This document shows positions 24,476-34,064 of a DNA stretch of 64,000 nucleotides, piece by piece. Made by a program: the position numbers and the translations under genes. The DNA is from JAHDHW01 sp963793295. Its GTDB lineage: Bacteria; Bacteroidota; Bacteroidia; Chitinophagales; Saprospiraceae. The notes under the pieces were generated by a model, which saw only the letters and a list, made by a program, of their open reading frames with translations, had not been told where the DNA came from and did no database searches. Numbering within the stretch: the stretch's first letter is position 1; every line of letters starts with the position of its first letter. The stretch is from positions 1 to 64,000 of the forward strand of contig CAWBZX010000027.1 of the NCBI GenBank assembly GCA_963793295.1, given 5' to 3'.

Positions 24476-25291
24476 ATGGAAAAATTAATTGTGTTGACTA
24501 TTTATTTCCAGTTGGCGCTTGGGGGAATTAATCCATCGTTTGCGCAACCAATGGATGATGTTGTTGAAAGAAAAATAATGCAAGAACGTAAAGTGATGAA
24601 TTATAAACTACTTCGCGAAGCGGATATTTTTTGGGAAAGGCGGATTTGGCAGGTAATTGATGTTCGTGAAAAAATGAACCACACTTTTACTCATCCCAAC
24701 GATCCTTTTTTCGGCATCCTTCAAAAGGCCGCTTTGAATGCTGATATTATACTTTATAGTACGGAAAATGATCGTTTTGAATATCCATTGGATTCATTGG
24801 AAGTGCGGAGGATTTTTTATTCAACGGATACGATTGAAGTAACTGATCCGGTGACAATGGAAACCTCCTTGAGAATAATAGAAAACTCCATTAACTGGGA
24901 AGATATTAAGCGCTTTCGAATAAAAGAAGCCTGGTTTTTTGACGAAAATACCGGATCGATGAATGTTCGGATTTTGGGCATTGCACCTTTGATTGAAGTA
25001 AATGATGACGCTGGAACTTTCAGATTTGAAAAACCACTTTTTTGGGCTTATTATCCGGAAACAAGGCCAATGCTTGCAAAACACAAAGTATTTAATCCGA
25101 AAAACGATGCGGCATTGATTAGTTGGGAAGATTTGTTTGAAATGAGGTTTTTCGCCAGTTACATTTTTAAGCGGTCAAACCTCCAGGATTTTCAGCTACA
25201 GCATTACCTTTCAGGTACAGACCTGTTGCTGGAAGCAGAAAAAATTAAACAGGAAATATTCAATTTCGAACATGACCTTTGGTCCTATTAA
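24476..25291 (+). CDS. gldN: Type IX secretion/gliding protein GldN (PorN)
   Basis: I start at ATG 24476, which gives a clean signal peptide (MEKLIVLTIYFQLALGGINPSFAQ written in parts: MEKLIVLTIYFQ, LALGGINPSFAQ). The 271-residue protein then reads as GldN: LREADIFWERRIWQVIDVRE, NPNDPFF-like HPNDPFFGIL, INWEDIKRFRIKEAWFFDE, and PLFWAYYPETRPMLAKHKVF. GldN is a periplasmic partner of GldK in the outer-membrane ring that contacts GldM. It probably shares the gldM transcript unless the hairpin in the gap stops it. Confidence 0.93.
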   Translation: MEKLIVLTIYFQLALGGINPSFAQPMDDVVERKIMQERKVMNYKLLREADIFWERRIWQVIDVREKMNHTFTHPNDPFFGILQKAALNADIILYSTENDRFEYPLDSLEVRRIFYSTDTIEVTDPVTMETSLRIIENSINWEDIKRFRIKEAWFFDENTGSMNVRILGIAPLIEVNDDAGTFRFEKPLFWAYYPETRPMLAKHKVFNPKNDAALISWEDLFEMRFFASYIFKRSNLQDFQLQHYLSGTDLLLEAEKIKQEIFNFEHDLWSY

Positions 25292-25301
25292 CGGGCTTAA
25301 A

Positions 25302-25341
25302 ATAAAAAAGCTTCCGGTGATCACCGGAAGCTTTTTTATTT
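25302..25341. terminator. Bidirectional intrinsic terminator
   Basis: AAATAAAAAAGCTTCCGGTG is an exact dyad of its right half CACCGGAAGCTTTTTTATTT. It lies between the convergent gldN and the Cys-rich gene and has a T-run on each strand, so it serves both. Confidence 0.85.
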
Positions 25342-25358
25342 ATCTAAACTCGTTGGTT

Positions 25359-25832
25359 TTACTGTTCACTTTTCACCATTTTTACTTTTGCGCCAGAAGC
25401 CGCTGAAGTAGAAGTGGATTTAGATTTTGTACATGCCTTTGCATTACCGCCAGCACAACAACCTGCTTTTTTACCCGAAGTTTTGGCAGCACCTGCAGTG
25501 CAGCAAGCTTTTTTTCCGGAAGCCTTTGCATCGCTTGGTGATACGTTAACAAATTTCTTAGTTGATGCATCAAATTGTACGGATGTATAAGAAACTTTAC
25601 CAGATGTAGAGCAAACATTCTTTCTTTCGTAAGAAACGTTACCTGATTTTTCACAAACTCTTTTCTCAATGGTTTCATCCATTTCAGCCGCAGCGGCAAC
25701 AGTATGAGCATAATCAGAACTTACTTCAGTAGAAGCAGAGGAAGCATTTTTCTTAGCATATGGGCAAGTCTGAGCATTTACAGCAAAACTTACAAAACTC
25801 ATAAAAGTGAAGAGCACAAATATCTTCTTCAT
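25359..25832 (-). CDS. Secreted Cys/Ala/Ser/Lys-rich protein of unknown function
   Basis: The 157-residue product has a signal peptide (ending VNAQ). The mature part starts TCPYAKK, has two similar stretches (CEKSGNVSYERKNVC and CSTSGKVSYTSVQF), and then CC pairs in a Lys/Gly/Ala-rich setting (GKKACCTAGAAK, GKKAGCCAGGNAKAC). Eleven or so cysteines could bind metal, copper for example, or form disulfides in the periplasm. I recognise no family. Confidence 0.55.
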   Translation of the reverse strand: MKKIFVLFTFMSFVSFAVNAQTCPYAKKNASSASTEVSSDYAHTVAAAAEMDETIEKRVCEKSGNVSYERKNVCSTSGKVSYTSVQFDASTKKFVNVSPSDAKASGKKACCTAGAAKTSGKKAGCCAGGNAKACTKSKSTSTSAASGAKVKMVKSEQ

Positions 25833-25874
25833 GGTGATTTAATTTTTTTAATGATTAAATAATTTAAAGTATCT

Positions 25875-25882
25875 CAAAAATA
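25875..25882 (-). promoter_or_regulatory. -7 element for the Cys-rich gene
   Basis: The minus strand reads TATTTTTG, an exact TAnnTTTG match, with a leader of about 36 bases to ATG 25832. Confidence 0.4.
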
Positions 25883-26063
25883 CTAAATTGAGCGATTGTA
25901 TTCATTCTAAATTTAAGCCTTATGACAAATTTAACATTTTCTTAAAACTTTTCCATGTTAAAATGTCATTTGTTTAAACAGAAGTACACTTAATTAGGAC
26001 TGTTGGAGTTATTTCTACCAACATTAATGTTGTTTGCAAAAGATATGCCTTGAAAATCAACGG

Positions 26064-26495
26064 TTAACTTTTCCCTCTTTTCCTTTTAAAATATAAAAAC
26101 AATAAAGCAAGAAGTAAAGTGAGTAATATCGCGCCGCCATAATAATCGAAAAAGATTTTTTTGAAAAGAGAGGCTTGTTTTGACTGGCAAGTGGCCTGTC
26201 CTGCCATTCCCTCAGGAAGATAAGCGACTAATCCTTCACAGCATCTTTCCGCATCCCAGACATAATTGCCTTGGGGAATGCAATAGTCATCCGTCATCCA
26301 TTTTTGACCGCATTCTCCTGCATTGAAATCCTCCAGCAGACATTGCGAACTATCCGGAAAAACACAATAATCGCCACTGAGATTGTAGCCCCTTTGCATA
26401 CATTCTTTATAAACTGGATTGATTGCTCCTTTGGATAGAGATGGAATTAAAATAAATAAAACCAAACAAAACAGTAATAAATTTTTCGATTTCAT
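26064..26495 (-). CDS. DUF333-type protein with C-terminal membrane anchor
   Basis: Start at ATG 26495 gives a signal peptide (MKSKNLLLFCLVLFILIPSL). Residues about 25-65 (NPVYKECMQRGYNLSGDYC, FPDSSQCLLEDFNAGEC) match the DUF333 pattern with its spaced cysteines and final GEC. A membrane helix (GGAILLTLLLALLFLYF) and KRKRGK tail close the 143-residue protein. It follows the TamL gene by 17 bp and probably ends the TamB-TamL operon. Role unknown. Confidence 0.6.
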   Translation of the reverse strand: MKSKNLLLFCLVLFILIPSLSKGAINPVYKECMQRGYNLSGDYCVFPDSSQCLLEDFNAGECGQKWMTDDYCIPQGNYVWDAERCCEGLVAYLPEGMAGQATCQSKQASLFKKIFFDYYGGAILLTLLLALLFLYFKRKRGKS

Positions 26496-26512
26496 AATTA
26501 GAGATTTTGGTA

Positions 26513-28816
26513 TTAAAAAGGATAGCCGATGGCAAAGTTCCATTGAATATTTGCTTTTCGCCAGGCTTTACTGGTAAAGTCGATATCTGAAATTACCCAA
26601 CGGTTATTTTCTTCAAGATAAGGAATTCGTAAAGGAATGGCTGCATCTAACCGGACCACTAAAAAGTTGAGGTCCAGCCGGAACCCAAAACCTGCCCCCA
26701 CGGCAATTTCTTTATAAAAGCGATTAAAATCAAAAACGCCTTCAGGAACTGAATTGTCAGTATCTTTTAGTAGCCAGATGTTTCCTGAATCTACAAATAA
26801 AGCGCCTTTAAAATAGCTGATGATCGGGAATCGATATTCCAGATTGAGCTCCAGTCTCATGTCACCTGTCTGTTCAATAAAATTGTTGTTCTCTATATTT
26901 TTGGGAGCAAAACTTCCGGGACCCAAAGCACGAAACTGGAAAGCACGGATACTACTTGGGCCACCAATAAAATACTGCTTGATATAAGGGAGTAATTCAG
27001 AGTTTTTATATGGGATACCTATACCGCTTATAAAACGGCCTGCAAGAAGTCCTTTTTTCAATGGAAAATAATAGCGAAAGTCCCCGTCTAAACGAACAAA
27101 TTGGGAGAATGGGCTGCCAAATAATTCGTAAGGTCTTTTCTTTTGGTTGTCAAGAGTACTGATAAGGATATTTGTCAGATTTCCGGATGTTTCAAAGCCT
27201 GCACGGAGATAAAAATAGGGCTTGGTCGTATTGGTCGATTGAGTACTTAACGTATAGTTATAAAAAAAGCCTAAAATAAAAACATTGTCAAAACTTCTTT
27301 CCAATCGTGGATTTTCGAGAAACAACTCCCGCATGGCGTCTGTAATATCCCTGACATTAAATTGGTTTATGTTAATCGGATAAAACTGATGCTGACGGTT
27401 TTTTGTTTTTGACCATTCAAAACCGTATTTAAAAAGAAAAGAATTGACAGTATAATATTCTATTCTACGTTGATAATCATTGCCAATACTTATCCGCGTT
27501 TTGGGAATATAAGGTCCCCGGTTGCTTTTTAATTTGAAAGGAGTAATTAATCTTGGCAGTGTCAAGCTAATCTCAAAAGCACCATCAAGGGTATTAATCA
27601 AATTTTCTGTTTGATTAGTTTGGGTGCCAACACCTCCTGAAACCCTAACATCAAGGCGTTCTGCACCATGGAAAATATTTCTATGCGAATAAGTTACAGA
27701 GGAAGCGATTCCAAAATAACTGGTCGAACGTGAGATTGCTTCAAATTCTGCGCTAATATCCTGCATTAAACCCGGTGTCAGATAGAAATTCCTGTCAAAC
27801 AGAAAAGAAGAATCACTAACCTGAGGTTCAATTTTGAGATTCACAAACTTATAAATTCCCAGGTCAAGTAATCGGGTAAGCGCATTGTCGTATATTTTTT
27901 TTGAATACAATTCGCCTTTTGCACCGGCAATAATTTTGGCTAATATCTTGGGACGGACAATGTTCTTTTTTTGAATAATTTTAAAATTATTTAAATCAGT
28001 AGTGTCGTTTTCTTCTCCTTGAATGGAAAGAGAATAAGTCGCATAAACAATGTTTTGATTGAGGTGATAAACCTGAAAAACAGTACTGTCTTTTGGTTGC
28101 CTGATTTTGAGATAAATGTCAACCTGCCTGCTATTCAGGGTGGTATCAACAAAATAATAAAAATGATCCTCATTTACATGCAGAAATCCTAAATCATTAG
28201 CGAAATCTGAAAGCCTTTCCCGTTCAGCAGTTAAAGCATTTTGTTGATAAGGCGCTCCTGAAACGAGTAAACTTTTATCTCCGGGTGGATAAATTTTTCT
28301 GATAAGTTTGATGCTGTCATTTGGAAGATGAATATTGCGGATATGGTATTGGTCTTTTGGATAAATATCGTATTGAACGGTAACTTCTTTCTTTCTTAAA
28401 GTCGTATCCACTTTGACGGCTGTTCCAAAATAACCGTTGTCGTTAAAGTATTTTTGAATCCGTATACGACTTTGATTCACTTTTCGGGCATCAAAAATAA
28501 CAGGTGGCAAACCGATTTTTCTCAGTGCCCAACCTCGAATTCCCAATGCTTTTCCGGTTGAGTCCCTTCTTGTAACCTTTGAGTACTTATTGTAAAGGTT
28601 AGTTTGCCATTTTGCGAAACCGGTCGCAGGCTTTGGTTGTGCTATTTCATTTATTTGGACTTCAACCTCGTTTTTATTCTTGATGATTTTAGGATCATTA
28701 AATTTCATTTTGGTTTTGACATGAACCTGCATACCTTCTCCAAGATGTTTGCTTACCGAACAAGAGGTAAACAATAAAATGACAGTTAGAAAAAATACGG
28801 ATTTTATAAAGTTCAT
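26513..28816 (-). CDS. TamL-like lipidated BamA/TamA-family outer membrane protein
   Basis: The 767-residue protein starts with a lipoprotein signal (lipobox FTSC, then SVSKHLGEG). N-terminal POTRA-like domains (ARKVNQSRIRIQKYFNDNGYF split as RIRIQKYFNDNGYFGTAV; ALTRLLDLGIYKFVNL) lead to a C-terminal 16-strand barrel. The barrel has the family loop YFIGGPSSIRAFQFRALGPG and ends in WNFAIGYPF, with a terminal Phe. A lipid-anchored TamA variant (TamL) is known from Bacteroidota. The gene begins 5 bp after tamB, so the pair probably assembles outer-membrane proteins or carries lipids. Confidence 0.88.
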   Translation of the reverse strand: MNFIKSVFFLTVILLFTSCSVSKHLGEGMQVHVKTKMKFNDPKIIKNKNEVEVQINEIAQPKPATGFAKWQTNLYNKYSKVTRRDSTGKALGIRGWALRKIGLPPVIFDARKVNQSRIRIQKYFNDNGYFGTAVKVDTTLRKKEVTVQYDIYPKDQYHIRNIHLPNDSIKLIRKIYPPGDKSLLVSGAPYQQNALTAERERLSDFANDLGFLHVNEDHFYYFVDTTLNSRQVDIYLKIRQPKDSTVFQVYHLNQNIVYATYSLSIQGEENDTTDLNNFKIIQKKNIVRPKILAKIIAGAKGELYSKKIYDNALTRLLDLGIYKFVNLKIEPQVSDSSFLFDRNFYLTPGLMQDISAEFEAISRSTSYFGIASSVTYSHRNIFHGAERLDVRVSGGVGTQTNQTENLINTLDGAFEISLTLPRLITPFKLKSNRGPYIPKTRISIGNDYQRRIEYYTVNSFLFKYGFEWSKTKNRQHQFYPININQFNVRDITDAMRELFLENPRLERSFDNVFILGFFYNYTLSTQSTNTTKPYFYLRAGFETSGNLTNILISTLDNQKKRPYELFGSPFSQFVRLDGDFRYYFPLKKGLLAGRFISGIGIPYKNSELLPYIKQYFIGGPSSIRAFQFRALGPGSFAPKNIENNNFIEQTGDMRLELNLEYRFPIISYFKGALFVDSGNIWLLKDTDNSVPEGVFDFNRFYKEIAVGAGFGFRLDLNFLVVRLDAAIPLRIPYLEENNRWVISDIDFTSKAWRKANIQWNFAIGYPF

Positions 28817-28821
28817 AAAAA

Positions 28822-31800
28822 TTACTCTTTGTAATTTTTTCCATTAAATGATTTTCTGAAAATGAATCCTGCTCCGGTTTTAAAAGCATTTTTTTGTTCC
28901 AGTGCATTGTAATCATTTTTGTGGAATACTTTTACAAGATAATTTCCACTTTCTGTCAATTTGTATTCCAGTACAAAATCTCCGGCGATCCCTGAATAAT
29001 TAGAATTGTAAACCGAATTGGTCGTTTCGGAACCCAAATTTACATTTGTACCTACATTCACAGTCAGCCGCTCATTGAATAGTTGCTTGGAAACACTCAA
29101 CTTCATTTGAGTGATGTTAGCTGATTGGGTACCACTGGTTTTGTATGATTCTACACCGATATTCACTTCAAATCCTTTGATATAACGATCAGCAAAATGA
29201 TTCAATTGATCCGACAAAAGGCTACTTACACTCGAAAGCGCAATGGCCGTTCCGGCATCTGAAAAAGTTTGGGAACTACTGCTGCTTTCCGCAATAAAAC
29301 TTTTGAATAACAATAATCCAAAAGCTTGCTTGTTCAATTCATCCGGATTTTTGCGTAGATCAGCCAGTTTACGATTTAAGGCACTACCAACGCCTTCCCC
29401 TTGAAAATCAGGAACTTGAATGTCAAAAGAAATCTTTGGATCCTTGATATTTCCTTTGAGTTTCAAAAGAACGAACACATCGGTGCGCAAACTTGCCGCT
29501 TGTTTTTCTGCATCACTGAGTGTAGATTGGCTTGCCAGTAGTTCATAGGTTGAGGCTCGTACTTTGTAAATTGCAGTGACATCAAAAGCTGCATTCATAG
29601 GATCGCCTGAAAAAATGATGCTACTACCCTTATCTATTTCAAAATCTCTTTTGACCAATTGCTCATAATTCAAAGAATAACTCCCTCTTTCTATGGTGTA
29701 ATTTCCTGTAACCAAAATGACGCCGGAAGGATTAATGTTTAATGTAAGATTTGCACTTCCCACACTGATCAGCTGATCACCTGTCAAAGGATCAATGATG
29801 ATGTTGAGGGTTGCATCTTTGGTCACCTGAAGTTTTAATGATAAGTCATAAGTGCTGCGTGTTCCGACAATTCTTTGCTCTACCATCAAGAGGCTGTCTT
29901 CATTATAAAATTCAGGGTTAGCATAAATGATGTAATTTTCCTGTTGAACAGTTTCTTCACCGCTAAATGGTTGTACATAAAGGTGAGATTTGGGAAGGGT
30001 AGTGGCATCGATCGAAATAATCGGCAGCTCAGGTGTTCCTTTTACATTTACTGCTGCTTTCAAAAAAAGATCACCATAATAAAGCTCGTTTTCAGCTACT
30101 GTCGTCTGCAAAAACTGGAAATCATCGGTATTAAATTTTAAATCAAAAATGATATCCTGAAAATAGTTGTGTAATATTCTGCCACCCAAAACGGCGCTAT
30201 TGTCGTTCACATCTTTGAGCTGGATAGTTCCAAGATCTATTGCGTTTTCTGTAATCTGAATATTTGTTTCTCCGGCGCTGTAACGGCTATTGGAAATGAC
30301 AACGGTTGTATTAAAATCAGAGAGTTTTACAGCTCCTTGTACATCTGGCCGGTCTGGTGATCCTTTTAATTTCATATCACCAGTCAGATACCCCTCGGAA
30401 TCTTTTAAAACATCCTTCATAAAAAAGTCAATCATAAATAATGGCAATCTGCCAAATTGAAAATCCAGGTCAAAGATTTTTTCTTTTATTTCATAATTCC
30501 CGTTGATACTCATTTTGCTTTGCCCTTCCAGATTGACTGCCAATTCAACAATTTGTTCCGTGCTTGCTAGCTTGGCTTTGATATCCAGATCACCAATTAT
30601 TTTTTCATTATAAGACAAGTCATCAATGAGTATTTCACTGGTATAATGAAGGTTCGTTTTAGGTTCTATCAAAATCAACTCGCCTTGCACTCTTCCACCA
30701 AACTGATCTTCGGTCATACCTAGTAAATCGGAAATCTCTTCAAGATTGAAATTTGAAAGGCTGATTTCAATAGGTTTGAAATCATTTTCAGGACTTGATC
30801 CACGAGAATTTATAGCAATTTCCTGTTCTTCTTTCAGAAAATTCAATTGTTTGATAGTTAGATCCTGATTATAAAATTCGATTTTATTTTCAGCAGCAAT
30901 TTTCCATAATTGATTATTTAAAACAAACTCTGGTAAAAAGGATAAAGTATAGGTATCGTTTTTATTCGAAATGTTTCCTTTTAAATCCAGCTTTTTGTCT
31001 ACAGTATCTAAAAAAGTGGTGTCTCCAAATAATCCATTTGGAGTCTGTTCAGTCAGTGCATCTCCCAGTATATTCAGATCAAAATTCAGGGTGTCATTGG
31101 CGAATAACGTGTGGAACGCCAGATGCGGCAAATTGACCAAATCTCCGGATTGAGCCTGTTCCATGGAAATAGTTGTTTCGAAATGCCGCGGAGTTCCGCT
31201 GGAGGAAATGCGAAGCGTATCTACTTTAAAATCACCATACGTCAATTTTGGAAATGAACCATTGATGTTAAGCTGTTTTGCTACACTATTAAAATTACCT
31301 TTAATAAAAGCAGTATCTGCTTCTGAAAAATTCGGTAAAAAAAGCTGCGCAACAGAAGCGATATCTTTGAAATTAAGATCAAAGGTAACGTCTTGATCCT
31401 TAACTGGTGCTGACTTTTGAGAAGAACTGTCCGCTAAAACTAAATCATCAATTGGAAAAAATCCATTGACAAAATCAACGATGGATGCAGGTAAATCAGC
31501 GAAATTAAATTTGCCAACGAAATTAGCATCCATAAATTCAGAACGGAACTTGAGCATTCTTTGATCAAAAACAGGAGACCTGGCTTCCAGCGAAATTATT
31601 TTATCCGTCGAATAATGAATGGAGTCCTGAGCGATTTTAAAGTTTTGTATGTTGGCGATTCCATTGATATTGTCGAGTCTATTGCCTTTAATATCTGCTT
31701 CCAGATTTCCACTAAAACCAAGATCATTTTGATATAAATTTAATGATTTGAGATTGATCGTATCTACATTCAGAGCTAATTCAAAATCCGGTAAACTGTC

Positions 31801-33831
31801 ATTCAGGTCAACCATACCTTGAAAATCAAAACGGATGTTTTCATCTTCCGCTTTCGCATTTCCATCAAAACGCTTTTTTAGAAATGCACCGTTTAAAGAT
31901 AGATCGCGGTAAGTATAATCTTTATAATTGAAAGTTGGGATTGTTCCGGCAATGGTCAAATCCAAATCATTGATGTTCAGCCCGCTACCTTTTGTTTCTA
32001 TATTGAAGCTGGTCAATCCAAACGGCCCGATGAGAATTTTTGACAGATCAAATTCGGTTATTCCAAGGCTGCCCTCATATTTTGCGTTCTGATAGTCCTT
32101 CTCGAAATCCATATTCAGATCTGCCCTCAGGCCACCTGCGTCCGTCTGAAAATCACCGTTTACTGCAAACTCATAAAAGGTGCCTTCAAAATCTCCTTTG
32201 AATTTTACGAGCCCGAGACTATCGAGCAACGCCGGAAATGGCGTTTTTGAAAATCCCTGTAAATCGCCGGAACGGGTAGTCAAGTTCTCCACTTTTGCTT
32301 TGAAAAAAGTCTTTTCAATATCAGGCAATCCTCGGATATAAAGGTCTCCTGTAAACTGCGTAGCTACATCAGTTACCAGTTCCAGCTGTTTTCCATTCAA
32401 GTCGCTGATGGTGCCTTTGATTTGTCCTGAAAAATTAATTTTCCCGAATTCCGTCAAAGATTCAGGAAGGTTTAATTTTTTTGTCAGATAAGTAATCGAA
32501 GTATAATTTGTTGTCAATTTTTTTATATCGAGATCAAAAATCGGATCGTTGGTTAATTGGGAAATAGAACCGGTAGCTTTTAAAGAAAGCGCCTTTCCGA
32601 TTTCGCTGTCAAAATTATTGAAAACGATTTTATTTTTTTCGAGAATGATATTTCCATTGATCAAAACCTTTTCGTCGATATTGGTATTCAGGACGGGGAT
32701 ATTTTGAAGCGAAGGAACCAGTTGGGTGAGGTCTTGATACGCAACCTGACTTGATTCAAAAGTTGCTTCTAGGTTCACTTTTTCCATGAACTGGCCCAGG
32801 TCTCCGAAATCATTGAATGAAAGCCGGATATCGCTTTTTAAAGAAGTTTTTGGTGTTTCGATTTGGAGCTTTTCCAATGTAATTTCTTTGTTGTTCATAC
32901 CTGCACCAGCGCTTAGGTTTTTCAACTGAAAGCCACTGTGATCAAGCAGCGAAACTTTTTGGATATTTGCATTGATAGAAGTGTCCCTTATAATGATATC
33001 ATTGATTTTTAGAGCGATATTTTTAAAATCCAAAAAATGATAATCAACAACATCAGCCTGTCTTTCAAAATTCAAATTGTAATAGCTAAAACGATTATCA
33101 TTCAAACTGAGCTCATCAGCCGTAATTTCCCAACCAATGGCCGGAAAAGTCATTGCCGAAGAATCGGGAACTGAAATCTGATCATTTTTCGAAAGGGAAT
33201 ACTCTACCGAAGTTTCCTGCAATTGCAAGTCTGACAGCGCAATTTTGTGGTTTTTAAAATCTATTTCTTTAGCATCGATCAGGAGATCGCCTACTGTTGC
33301 TTTCAGGTCAAATCCATCAATGTTTTTATTTGACATCCTAAATCGCGTATCCTTAATAAGTACCTTGCCAATACCGAATGCCCAGCTGCTTGCCGTATCT
33401 TTTTCCACTTTTGGTTTATCACTGCTAAAAGCATCAATAATGAATTGGTAATTGAAGAGGCTGTCATTTTGCTTTTTCACAAGGTTTGCAACTACACCTT
33501 CGAGTTGGATTTGATTTATGAAAATTTCTTTTCTGAAAAGCGCAAAAATGCCAATATCTGTTTTAATCTTTTTAGCAAAAAGCAGGGTGTCGGATTGGTG
33601 ATCCTCAATAAAAATATCTTCGAGAACAGCTGTTTTAAAAAAATCGATATTTACTTTTCGAACACTGACGTTAGTTTGAAAAGTTTCAGTTAACTTCTCG
33701 GTAACCTGTTGCACCAGCCAGGTTTGTACGCTAGGAATCTGGATTAAAATATATACCGCAAAAAACAGCAACAGCAACGATATGATGCTGATTTTTAAAA
33801 CTTTGAATGTTTTTCGGAGGTATTTATTCAT
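28822..33831 (-). CDS. tamB: TamB-type translocation/assembly protein (AsmA-like)
   Basis: The 1669-residue product has one N-terminal membrane helix (ISIISLLLLFFAVYILIQI) and then a very long beta-rich region of AsmA/TamB type, with repeated pieces such as LSLNDNRFSYYNLNF, VNGDFQTDAGGLRADLNMDF and IDLGTIQLKDVNDNSAVLGG. The last 400 residues match the TamB C-terminal domain (GSYSLNYEQLVKRDFEIDKG, LLLFKSFIAESSSSS, VNIGVESYKTSGTQ). It should span the periplasm and meet TamL at the outer membrane; TamB-like proteins also carry phospholipids. It is first in a three-gene operon. Confidence 0.9.
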   Translation of the reverse strand: MNKYLRKTFKVLKISIISLLLLFFAVYILIQIPSVQTWLVQQVTEKLTETFQTNVSVRKVNIDFFKTAVLEDIFIEDHQSDTLLFAKKIKTDIGIFALFRKEIFINQIQLEGVVANLVKKQNDSLFNYQFIIDAFSSDKPKVEKDTASSWAFGIGKVLIKDTRFRMSNKNIDGFDLKATVGDLLIDAKEIDFKNHKIALSDLQLQETSVEYSLSKNDQISVPDSSAMTFPAIGWEITADELSLNDNRFSYYNLNFERQADVVDYHFLDFKNIALKINDIIIRDTSINANIQKVSLLDHSGFQLKNLSAGAGMNNKEITLEKLQIETPKTSLKSDIRLSFNDFGDLGQFMEKVNLEATFESSQVAYQDLTQLVPSLQNIPVLNTNIDEKVLINGNIILEKNKIVFNNFDSEIGKALSLKATGSISQLTNDPIFDLDIKKLTTNYTSITYLTKKLNLPESLTEFGKINFSGQIKGTISDLNGKQLELVTDVATQFTGDLYIRGLPDIEKTFFKAKVENLTTRSGDLQGFSKTPFPALLDSLGLVKFKGDFEGTFYEFAVNGDFQTDAGGLRADLNMDFEKDYQNAKYEGSLGITEFDLSKILIGPFGLTSFNIETKGSGLNINDLDLTIAGTIPTFNYKDYTYRDLSLNGAFLKKRFDGNAKAEDENIRFDFQGMVDLNDSLPDFELALNVDTINLKSLNLYQNDLGFSGNLEADIKGNRLDNINGIANIQNFKIAQDSIHYSTDKIISLEARSPVFDQRMLKFRSEFMDANFVGKFNFADLPASIVDFVNGFFPIDDLVLADSSSQKSAPVKDQDVTFDLNFKDIASVAQLFLPNFSEADTAFIKGNFNSVAKQLNINGSFPKLTYGDFKVDTLRISSSGTPRHFETTISMEQAQSGDLVNLPHLAFHTLFANDTLNFDLNILGDALTEQTPNGLFGDTTFLDTVDKKLDLKGNISNKNDTYTLSFLPEFVLNNQLWKIAAENKIEFYNQDLTIKQLNFLKEEQEIAINSRGSSPENDFKPIEISLSNFNLEEISDLLGMTEDQFGGRVQGELILIEPKTNLHYTSEILIDDLSYNEKIIGDLDIKAKLASTEQIVELAVNLEGQSKMSINGNYEIKEKIFDLDFQFGRLPLFMIDFFMKDVLKDSEGYLTGDMKLKGSPDRPDVQGAVKLSDFNTTVVISNSRYSAGETNIQITENAIDLGTIQLKDVNDNSAVLGGRILHNYFQDIIFDLKFNTDDFQFLQTTVAENELYYGDLFLKAAVNVKGTPELPIISIDATTLPKSHLYVQPFSGEETVQQENYIIYANPEFYNEDSLLMVEQRIVGTRSTYDLSLKLQVTKDATLNIIIDPLTGDQLISVGSANLTLNINPSGVILVTGNYTIERGSYSLNYEQLVKRDFEIDKGSSIIFSGDPMNAAFDVTAIYKVRASTYELLASQSTLSDAEKQAASLRTDVFVLLKLKGNIKDPKISFDIQVPDFQGEGVGSALNRKLADLRKNPDELNKQAFGLLLFKSFIAESSSSSQTFSDAGTAIALSSVSSLLSDQLNHFADRYIKGFEVNIGVESYKTSGTQSANITQMKLSVSKQLFNERLTVNVGTNVNLGSETTNSVYNSNYSGIAGDFVLEYKLTESGNYLVKVFHKNDYNALEQKNAFKTGAGFIFRKSFNGKNYKE

Positions 33832-33993
33832 TTAAGATCAAGGATTAAAAAATTGAATCCTCGCTAAAAGTATCAAAAAGGTTTAGAAAAATAAACCCCA
33901 GATAGATTATAATCGGATTCACATCAATTGAACGTCAAAAGCATAGGAATATGTTCTCAAAAGTATGAATTTGAGATTAAATAAAAAACCTCT

Positions 33994-34020
33994 GTTTATT
34001 AACCAATCTTGTTAATAAAC
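33994..34020 (-). terminator. Likely terminator of the M43 protease gene
   Basis: GTTTATTAAC and GTTAATAAAC are perfect 10-bp arms around a 7-base loop. On the minus strand the stem is followed by AGAGGTTTTTT. It lies 45 bp after the stop of the leftward gene at 34065; the stem is AT-rich, so efficiency is uncertain. Confidence 0.45.
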
Positions 34021-34064
34021 ACTTCGATTAAAGACGCTAAAATTCTAGTAAGAATGGGTTGCCT

